Part shown: positions 58,315 through 64,000 of the stretch, piece by piece
How the letters are laid out: every line of letters starts with the position of its first letter
Position numbering within the stretch: the first letter of the stretch is position 1
Source of the DNA: Desulfovibrio sp. A2
GTDB lineage: Bacteria; Desulfobacterota; Desulfovibrionia; Desulfovibrionales; Desulfovibrionaceae
Direction: 5' to 3'
NCBI RefSeq assembly: GCF_000226255.1
Contig: NZ_AGFG01000054.1
Location: forward strand, 14,389 to 78,388
Length of the DNA stretch: 64,000 bases
Notes under the pieces: model-generated
The model's database searches: none
What the model saw: only the letters and a program-made list of their open reading frames with translations
What the model was told of the DNA's origin: nothing
Program-made: the position numbers and the translations under genes

Positions 58315-59933
58315 GCGCATACCTCCCGGAAGTTGGCCCCCTTGGCCCATGTCTCCTCGTATTCGCTTTCCGGGTCCGAGTCCACGACGATGCCACTGCC
58401 CGCGCAATGTTCGAAGCGGCCGGTGGCCGCGTCGTGCCAGCCGGTGCGGATGGCGATGGAGGCGTCCATGGCGCGGGCGTCGGCCATGGCCAGCAGGCTG
58501 CCGCAGTATACCTCTCGGCTGTGCGGCTCCCCGGCCTCGATGATCTCCAGCGTGCGCCGCTTGGGGCAGCCGGTCACCGAGCCGCCGGGAAAGGCGGACA
58601 GCAGCAGGTCCAGGCAGGTGCGGTCAGGCCGCAGGGTGCCGGTGACGTCGGAATACATCTGCACGAGGCCGCTGGCCGCGCCGCCCACCCGAAAGGTGGC
58701 GCAGTGGCGGGCCACGGCCACGCTGCCGTAGGCGCAGTCGGCCGAGATGTCGTTGCGCACCAGGTCCACGATCATGGACAGTTCGGCGCGTTCCTTGGGG
58801 GTGGCGGCCAGCAGGCCGGGCAAGCCGGAATGCCAGGCCGGGTGCTGGGTGCCGGGGCCGAAGGCCAGGGTGCCCTTGATGGGCTGCGAGAGCACGCGGG
58901 CCGGGCCGCCGCCCGGCGCATCCACGCGCAGGAAGCGTTCCGGCGAGGCGGAAACCACGTGGCGCTCGCCCACCCGGAACAACCCGTGGAAGGGGGCGGG
59001 CCGGGTGCGCCACAGGTGCAGCGACAGGGCCGCCGGGTCCAGCCCCGGCGCGTGCAGGCCGAAGCGGGTGGACAGGTTGCACTGGTAGTTGTCGCCCGCG
59101 CGGATGCGACGCAGCACCTCGCGCACGCCCGCCGTGTATCCGGCGCGGTCCAGCGAGGGTTGGAGGGCGATACAGCCGGTGGGGACGACAAAGGTGGGCG
59201 AGGGCGGCAGAACGGCGTAGTTGCTTGGGGTGGTGAAAGCGGCGCGGCCGGAGGGCGCGGTGAATGCGGCGGGCGCGGGGGCGTCGGCCAGCAGCCGGGC
59301 GCAGCGGGCGGCGAGGTCTGCTGGCGCGTCCGGGTGGACGGAAAGGGTCAGCGCGCCGTTGGCCGGGTTCCAGCGGGCCATGCCGTGGTAGCGGCGCAGC
59401 AGGGCATGCGGCAGCACGCGGGGCTTGGCGCTGCGGATGCCGAAGCGCGGCAGGCCGTAGGTATAGGCCAGAAAGCCGAGGGCGATGTCGTGGTCGGCGC
59501 GGGCGGGCTGCCAGGGGATGGGGGCGTCGTGGCGGCCACGGGCGGTTGCCCGGCCATCGCCGGGCGGCGAAAAGCCGAGAAAGCTGGCCAGCGCGGCGTC
59601 GGTGTGCGGGCCGGGCTCGTGGTTCTGGTGGTGGGGGCCGGATGCGGGGTCGCCAAGGCACAGTTCCTCGCGCGGGCCGATGCCGACGAGGCAGCACGGG
59701 CCTTCGCCCTCGTCGCCGGGCCACACCGTCCAGCCGGGGGGCATGGCGGTGTGGACGTGGGGGCTGTCTGGCGCGCCGGGGAACTGGGCGGAGGGGCTGA
59801 CATTCGCCGCGCCGGATTCCGCGTGGCCGGGGTCGGGGTGGCACAGCAGCAGGTCCGCGCCCTGCCGGGCGCAGGCCAGGGCGAAGGCCGCGAAGGCATC
59901 GGCGTCAGCGCAGGCCGAGGGCGTGCAGCGCAT
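58311..59933 (-). CDS. pabB: Aminodeoxychorismate synthase component I
   Basis: A 540-aa chorismate-utilising enzyme. The C-terminal catalytic domain shows RAGDNYQCNLSTRF, SPERFLRV, then QPIKGTLAFG. The Lys353 in PIKGT is the hallmark of PabB over anthranilate synthase (PIAGT). SMIVDLVRNDISADC, FPGGSVTGCPKRRTLEII and SREVYCGSLL complete it. The N-terminal 240 residues are divergent and rich in Pro/His. It overlaps pabA by 29 nt and pabC by 4 nt. Confidence 0.93.
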   Translation of the reverse strand: MRCTPSACADADAFAAFALACARQGADLLLCHPDPGHAESGAANVSPSAQFPGAPDSPHVHTAMPPGWTVWPGDEGEGPCCLVGIGPREELCLGDPASGPHHQNHEPGPHTDAALASFLGFSPPGDGRATARGRHDAPIPWQPARADHDIALGFLAYTYGLPRFGIRSAKPRVLPHALLRRYHGMARWNPANGALTLSVHPDAPADLAARCARLLADAPAPAAFTAPSGRAAFTTPSNYAVLPPSPTFVVPTGCIALQPSLDRAGYTAGVREVLRRIRAGDNYQCNLSTRFGLHAPGLDPAALSLHLWRTRPAPFHGLFRVGERHVVSASPERFLRVDAPGGGPARVLSQPIKGTLAFGPGTQHPAWHSGLPGLLAATPKERAELSMIVDLVRNDISADCAYGSVAVARHCATFRVGGAASGLVQMYSDVTGTLRPDRTCLDLLLSAFPGGSVTGCPKRRTLEIIEAGEPHSREVYCGSLLAMADARAMDASIAIRTGWHDAATGRFEHCAGSGIVVDSDPESEYEETWAKGANFREVCA

Positions 59934-60588
59934 GGCGTATCCACCACACCCCGTCCGGGGTGAGGAACGATTCGGGGTGAAACTGGTAGCCCAGCAGGGG
60001 CAGGCATTCGTGCCGGGCGGCCATGACCGTCCCCTGCCCGTTGCGGGCCAGCACGCGCATGCCCGCGCCCATGGCGGACAGGTGCAGCGAATGGTAGCGG
60101 GCCACGGTGCGGACCTGCCCGGCGTAGTGCAGCGTGTCCGGCTTGCCGTGCACGCAGCCCGTCAGCGGCGCGGTGACCCCGCCGAAATGGGCGTTGATGA
60201 TCTGCAGCCCCAGGCAGATGCCCAGCACGGGCACCGGCACGGGACAGGGGGATGAGGGGGGCGTGGGTGCGGCGGCTGGTACGGCTGGCGGACGGGCATC
60301 CACCCCTTCGTCCGTGGCGTGGGGCGCGCGCGCCACCCGCGTGGCCTCGCCGCTCAGCAGTGGCCCGTACTGCGGATATTCCTCGGGCGTGCCGGGGCCG
60401 GGCGAGATCACCAGCAGATCCCAGCGGACGGCGGGATTCGCCTCGCCGGGGACATGGGGCCAGCCGTCCGTGATCTCTTCCAGCCGATCCACCGGCACGA
60501 CCATGGGCACGCAGCCGGTGGCGGCCACCAGCAGGTGTTCGAGATTGCGCGTGAAGCTGTCGTGGTTGTCGGCAAGCAGGATGCGCAT
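59905..60588 (-). CDS. pabA: Aminodeoxychorismate synthase glutaminase component
   Basis: A 227-aa class I glutamine amidotransferase giving ammonia to PabB. It begins RILLADNHDSFTRNLEHLL, has SPGPGTPEEYPQYGPLL, the nucleophile Cys125 in GICLGLQIINAHFGG, and QFHPESFLTPDG near the end. A Pro/Ala-rich insertion of about 30 residues sits just before the nucleophile, longer than in usual PabA (about 190 aa). No good ribosome site precedes the ATG. It overlaps pabB, and pairing with pabB here favours PabA over TrpG. Confidence 0.9.
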   Translation of the reverse strand: MRILLADNHDSFTRNLEHLLVAATGCVPMVVPVDRLEEITDGWPHVPGEANPAVRWDLLVISPGPGTPEEYPQYGPLLSGEATRVARAPHATDEGVDARPPAVPAAAPTPPSSPCPVPVPVLGICLGLQIINAHFGGVTAPLTGCVHGKPDTLHYAGQVRTVARYHSLHLSAMGAGMRVLARNGQGTVMAARHECLPLLGYQFHPESFLTPDGVWWIRHALHALGLR

Positions 60589-60631
60589 GCGGTGGTGGTG
60601 CGGCGTCCGGCGGTGACGGGCCGGGCTGTCC

Positions 60632-61465
60632 CTACCCCTCCATCCAGATGATGGACGCCTGCCGCCCGGTGGTGGCGGAGCGGCGGTAGGAGAAGAAGTC
60701 GTCGGACAGGGTGTGGGTGCACAGGTCCAGCCCGTAGATACGCTCCGGCAGCAGGCCCGCCTCTGCAAGCTGGTGGCGGGTCAGCGTCCACAGATCCATG
60801 GTGCGGCTGGCCGAGCGGAACCAGCGGGCGAAGTCCTGCCCCCATTCCGCGGCGAAATTGACGAATTCCGCCGCCGCAGGGCCAAGGCTGGGGCCGCGCA
60901 CGGCCAGTACCTCTTGCGGGGGAAATCCGTAGCGCTCGCAAAAGGCGCGCACGCCCGACTGCGGAAAGCCGATGCGGTTGCCCCGCCACCCGGCGTGCAG
61001 CGCGGCCACGTACCTGCCGCTTTCATGCGCCAGCAGGATGGGCTGGCAGTCCGCCGTCTTGATCACCAGCCCCACGCCGGGGCGCGCGGTGGCAAGGCCG
61101 TCGGCCTGGGGCGCCGGGGTTGCGGCCAGCGCGGCGGCCAGTTGCACTGGCTCCGGGTCGATGATCATGGCATCGCCGTGCACCTGCTTGGCCTCCACCC
61201 ATTCGGCCAGGTTCAGGCTGGCGGCCAGGGCGGCGCGGTTGGCGGCCACGGCGGCGGGGTCGTCGCCCACCTCGTAGGAAATGTTGCCCCCGGCCCACGG
61301 GCCGTCGGAGATGCCGCCGCGCCGGGTCTGGAAGGCGCAGTGCACCCCCGGCACGCCGGGAAAGGCGAAGCGGATGCAGCGCGGGGTGACGTCGTCAGGG
61401 GTGACGGCGGGGGAGCCGGAACGGGAAAGCGGCGGAAAGGCCAGCGACGGGGTGGTTACAGCCAT
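60632..61465 (-). CDS. YfiH/PgeF-type laccase-domain protein
   Basis: A 277-aa protein of the DUF152/laccase-domain family, reported as a purine nucleoside phosphorylase or peptidoglycan-editing factor in other bacteria. The metal site motifs are KQVHGDAMI, TADCQPILLAH and AALHAGWRGNRIGF. The N-terminus includes CAFQTRRGGISDGPWAGGNI. The ATG at 61465 has GAGGAGGGAC upstream and overlaps the fthC-like stop by 10 nt. Its actual role in this folate-linked block is uncertain. Confidence 0.88.
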   Translation of the reverse strand: MAVTTPSLAFPPLSRSGSPAVTPDDVTPRCIRFAFPGVPGVHCAFQTRRGGISDGPWAGGNISYEVGDDPAAVAANRAALAASLNLAEWVEAKQVHGDAMIIDPEPVQLAAALAATPAPQADGLATARPGVGLVIKTADCQPILLAHESGRYVAALHAGWRGNRIGFPQSGVRAFCERYGFPPQEVLAVRGPSLGPAAAEFVNFAAEWGQDFARWFRSASRTMDLWTLTRHQLAEAGLLPERIYGLDLCTHTLSDDFFSYRRSATTGRQASIIWMEG

Positions 61466-62118
61466 ATCAGTCCCTCCTCGGTGCACAGTGCGTGGACGGG
61501 GCGGTCCCATGGGGCCACGGGCAGCGCCGGTACGATCTGGAACGCGTAGGCCAGCCCCACCAAGGCGGTACGGGCCATGGCCGGGTGGGCCAGGAAACGG
61601 TCGTAGTAGCCCGCGCCGTGGCCAAGGCGGTTGCCTTGCCGGTCGAAGGCCACGCCTGGGATGACGGCAAGATCGGGCGCGAAGGAGGACGCGGAGCCGG
61701 GCGCGGCGTCCATGTCGATGGCCGGGCAGCGGTCGGGGGCTGGCTCGGCGATGCCGTAGCGCCCGGGCCGGAGGTCCGCCGCACAGGCGCAAGGGGCCAG
61801 GCACATCTCGTTGTCGTAGTTGGCGGCGGGGGCGGCGGCGTCCGCTTGGGGGGCGGAGGTCACGCAGCGCGGCAGCAGCACCTGCTTGCCATGGGCCCAG
61901 GCGGCGTCCAGCAGGCGGGCGGTGGCGGTTTCGTTGCGCACGGCCACGTACAGCAGCACCTGCCGGGCGGCCTGCCAGGCGGGGGATGCCAGCAGGGCTT
62001 CCTGCGCGGCATGGCCCAGGCGGGCGGCCTCTTCGGGGGGCAACGCGGCGCGGCGGGCCAGCATGGTGCGGCGCAGGGCCTGCCGGGCTTCGACGTCTGG
62101 CGGGGTGGAGTGCGTCAT
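61456..62118 (-). CDS. 5-formyltetrahydrofolate cyclo-ligase
   Basis: A 220-aa ATP-dependent enzyme that returns 5-formyl-THF to the active folate pool. It shows RQALRRTMLARRAALPPEEA, a basic N-terminal motif, and the C-terminal GNRLGHGAGYYDRFLA signature. It is the first gene of the minus-strand block that continues with yfiH and pabABC, all folate related except yfiH. The ATG at 62118 is the best start, though the ribosome site is weak. Confidence 0.9.
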   Translation of the reverse strand: MTHSTPPDVEARQALRRTMLARRAALPPEEAARLGHAAQEALLASPAWQAARQVLLYVAVRNETATARLLDAAWAHGKQVLLPRCVTSAPQADAAAPAANYDNEMCLAPCACAADLRPGRYGIAEPAPDRCPAIDMDAAPGSASSFAPDLAVIPGVAFDRQGNRLGHGAGYYDRFLAHPAMARTALVGLAYAFQIVPALPVAPWDRPVHALCTEEGLIWL

Positions 62119-62219
62119 GATGGGTGCCGGGTGGTATGCCGGGCGGTGTGCCGGGTGCGTGGTGGAACCGGGTTGGGCAGTGGTCCGGAATCGCCGCCGA
62201 TACGCCCCCGCGGGGTGTT

Positions 62220-62249
62220 TTGTCAGGTGGCGGGTGCGTGGTGTAGAGT
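62220..62249 (+). promoter_or_regulatory. Possible promoter of the metallophosphoesterase gene
   Basis: TTGTCA (62220-62225), an 18-bp spacer and TAGAGT (62244-62249) lie about 70 bp before the ATG. The -10 element is weak. Confidence 0.3.
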
Positions 62250-62318
62250 GCGGGCGCGGGCGGTATCCGCGTTCCACATCTCCCTCCCCGTCGCGCAATC
62301 TAACAAGGAAGGCACCGC

Positions 62319-62996
62319 ATGCAAAGCGCACCCTACTGGATAGCGTTCGGCGACATCCACGACGACGTTTCGCCCATCGCGGACATTCCCGGCCTGTCCG
62401 AGGCGGCGGGCGTGATCATTACCGGCGACATCACCGTGGTGGGCGGCGTGCGGCAGGCAGAGCGCGTGCTGGCGGCCGTTGCCGCGCGCAACCCGGCCAT
62501 TCACGCCCAGATAGGCAACATGGACAAGGCCGAGGTGACCGACTGGCTGGACGGGCGCGGCTGGAACATCCACCGCGCCGCGCGCGAACTGGCCCCTGGC
62601 GTGGGCCTGCTGGGCGCGGGCCATTCCACGCCCACCCCCTTCGGCACGCCCAGCGAGGTGCCGGAAGCGCGGCTGGCCGAATGGCTGGACGCGCTGCGGG
62701 CCGAGGCGGGCCGCTGGCCCCGGCTGGTGCTTGCCATACACACCCCCCCGAAAGACAGCCTGTGCGACAGGCTGGGCAACGGCGCGCACGTGGGCAGCCC
62801 GGCGGTGCGGGCGTTCATCGAGGCGGTGCAGCCGGACGTGTGCCTGTGCGGGCACATCCACGAATCGCGGGCGGTGGACCGCATCGGGCGGACCGTGGTG
62901 GTGAACCCCGGCGCGCTGGGCGCGGGCGGCTACGCCGCGGTCACCGCTCCGGAAGACGGCCCGCTGACGGCGGAACTGAAGGTGCTGCGGGGGTAG
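62319..62996 (+). CDS. Metallophosphoesterase
   Basis: A 225-aa calcineurin-like phosphoesterase. Metal ligands are in FGDIHDDVSP, ITGDITVVGG, IGNMDKAEV, LAIHTPPKDS and CGHIHESRAV, and VNPGALGAGGYA follows. The pattern matches small YfcE/archaeal-type phosphodiesterases with a soluble cytosolic fold. Substrate unknown. It is monocistronic and divergent from the folate block. Confidence 0.9.
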   Translation: MQSAPYWIAFGDIHDDVSPIADIPGLSEAAGVIITGDITVVGGVRQAERVLAAVAARNPAIHAQIGNMDKAEVTDWLDGRGWNIHRAARELAPGVGLLGAGHSTPTPFGTPSEVPEARLAEWLDALRAEAGRWPRLVLAIHTPPKDSLCDRLGNGAHVGSPAVRAFIEAVQPDVCLCGHIHESRAVDRIGRTVVVNPGALGAGGYAAVTAPEDGPLTAELKVLRG

Positions 62997-63195
62997 GCGG
63001 CCGGAGGCAGGAGGGCGGCGTGGACGCGCAGATTGTTCCGTTTGCCCCTCGGCGAAACGGCAGGGCGACCGGGAGTGAATGCCCGAGCCGGTGATTGTGC
63101 CGATATGCTGGCGCTGGCGGCAGACCTTTGTGAAGATTTTTATCCTGTTGCGCCGGTGTGTTGGCGAGTATCAGCAGCCTTTTTTTGATTTCCTG

Positions 63196-63224
63196 TTGAC
63201 ACCGGGGGGCGACGGGCATACTTC
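63196..63224 (+). promoter_or_regulatory. Promoter of tRNA-fMet
   Basis: TTGACA (63196-63201), a 17-bp spacer and TACTTC (63219-63224). Predicted start near 63231, about 50 nt before the mature tRNA. Confidence 0.65.
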
Positions 63225-63280
63225 TAACGACCCGACGGCAAGGCCCTGCCTACGCCGCCGGACCCGAATTCCGCAGGTGA

Positions 63281-63357
<77 letters not shown>

Positions 63358-63364
63358 GAAAGAC

Positions 63365-63406
63365 AAGCCCTTATGGAAGATTTCCATAAGGGCTTTTTCT
63401 TTTTCC
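63365..63406 (+). terminator. Terminator after tRNA-fMet
   Basis: A 14-bp stem (63365-63378 with 63382-63395) followed by TTTCTTTTTCC. It lies 7 bp after the tRNA. Confidence 0.9.
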
Positions 63407-63576
63407 TACCCTATTCCTACCTTGGAAGTTTCATGCAGCTTCTTTGTCCGACAGGTATCCTTTCGGGTGGATTGTCTAGGGTTAAGAACCGGATGGGAAT
63501 TCTGCTATATTCATGGACTTCTATTTGAGGACTTCGGAAGTCAAGATGAGGGCCGAAGCAGTGACTTTTTGAACGC
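63407..63576. other. Trailer-side flank of the CRISPR array
   Basis: About 170 bp between the tRNA terminator and the last CRISPR repeat, noticeably less GC-rich than the surroundings. An open frame (63422-63859) runs through it into the repeats and is not a gene. A short TTCCTACC direct repeat occurs near 63403-63421. Confidence 0.5.
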
Positions 63577-64000
63577 GCTTTATCCACCGCAGGCGCGGCG
63601 GGAACCTGGGGAAAGCTCGCTCTTTTCGGCCATGTGGGGCCTATCCCCGCAAGCGCGGGGGAAACAGCGCACGACGCTACGAACGTCGGGGGCAGAGGGG
63701 GCTATCCCCGTGGCGCGGGAGAGCGATATCCTCACTGCTGGATATCCCTGCCAGCCGGGCCTATCCCCGCAGGCGCGGGGGGAATGTCCGCTGCACAACC
63801 TGGATCGGCAACGCCTGGGGCCTATCCCCGCAGGCGCGGGGGGAACCGCACCCGGATGAAGACGCCGGGGCCGCACACGGGCCTATCCCCGCAGGCGCGG
63901 GGGGAACGGCAACGACTTGCCCGCCTATGTGGCCCACAAGGGCCTATCCCCGCAGACGCGGGGGGAACTCCAGCGGGCCCCACTCCTCGAATTCTTCCAC
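63577..64000 (-). CRISPR. Type I-E-like CRISPR array, leader-distal end
   Basis: Seven repeat units of 28 nt start near 63577, 63638, 63699, 63758, 63819, 63880 and 63941, with a 61-nt period (59 once) and spacers of about 32-33 nt. The consensus begins GGCCTATCCCCGC and ends GCGGGGGGAAC. Its reverse complement starts GTTCCCC and has the CCGCGC...GCGGGGAT palindrome of type I-E repeats. This indicates transcription on the minus strand, with the leader to the right outside the window. The left repeats are degenerate (63577 and 63699 most), as expected at the old end. The array continues beyond 64000. No cas genes are in the window. Confidence 0.95.

Noticed and set aside
58311..60588. pabAB read as anthranilate synthase trpEG
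   Set aside because: The PIKGT lysine and the neighbouring lyase gene fit aminodeoxychorismate synthase. Anthranilate synthases carry PIAGT.
63422..63859. A 145-codon frame next to the tRNA
   Set aside because: Most of it is translated CRISPR repeats and spacers.

Overview
The window is high-GC chromosomal DNA from a sulfate-reducing bacterium of the Desulfovibrio lineage (Desulfobacterota), most likely Nitratidesulfovibrio or a close relative. The evidence is the gene content (hypDE, a B. subtilis-type purF, a flgBC-fliEFGHI operon, a DsrE-like protein, Desulfovibrio-style hypothetical proteins) and the strong GC bias that opens long false ORFs on the opposite strand. This placement comes from pattern recognition, not from a search.

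Layout. 0-9.2 kb: a partial HEAT-like gene, a large hybrid sensor kinase, waaA (Kdo transferase) with an HD-domain gene upstream of it, then hypD-hypE for NiFe-hydrogenase maturation. 9.3-13.5 kb: a small surface-polysaccharide locus with a polyprenyl-phosphate sugar transferase and a GT4 glycosyltransferase on the minus strand, divergent from a WbpP-like UDP-GlcNAc epimerase. 13.6-16.4 kb: an ArsR regulator, an ArsP-like permease with an operator-like palindrome between them, and a TPR protein. 17.0-23.3 kb: the flagellar basal-body/export operon flgB-flgC-fliE-fliF-fliG-fliH-fliI, with a large inverted repeat before fliF. 23.5-26.1 kb (minus): ttcA-like, M23 peptidase and PAP2 phosphatase. 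26.5-28.2 kb: rpoZ-dnaJ. 28.6-33.7 kb: a tightly overlapping trio of TolC-like protein, PhnD-like binding protein and GGDEF-EAL protein. 33.9-38.6 kb: moaC with an unusual cysteine-rich extension, an RraA-like gene, a secreted alpha/beta hydrolase and hisH-hisF. 39.2-44.0 kb: carB and purF. 44.15-45.06 kb: an AT-rich orphan gene that looks foreign. 45.2-48.1 kb: kdsD, a hotdog thioesterase, a secreted DsrE-like protein and a small membrane protein. 48.3-57.4 kb: a cyclic-2,3-diphosphoglycerate-synthetase-like protein, a YhaN/YhaO-type SMC-ATPase and nuclease pair, and dinB. 57.5-62.1 kb (minus): a folate block fthC, yfiH, pabA, pabB, pabC. 62.3-64 kb: a metallophosphoesterase, initiator tRNA-fMet, and the leader-distal end of a type I-E-like CRISPR array that runs off the window.

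How the genes fit together. waaA and kdsD serve Kdo and lipid A-core synthesis. The PAP2 and M23 genes act on the envelope. pabABC and fthC serve folate. carB, purF and hisHF serve nucleotide and histidine synthesis. Rho-independent-type hairpins close most transcription units. Good TTGAC(A/G)-N17 promoters precede the epimerase, rpoZ-dnaJ and the tRNA, and a TTGCCA-N17-TATAAG promoter precedes carB.

No complete new system is evident. The items most worth a second look are the AT-rich orphan gene, the TolC/PhnD/GGDEF-EAL operon, the cysteine-rich N-termini on MoaC and the ArsP-like permease, the large inverted repeat inside the flagellar operon, REP-like dispersed repeats, and the decaying end of the CRISPR array.
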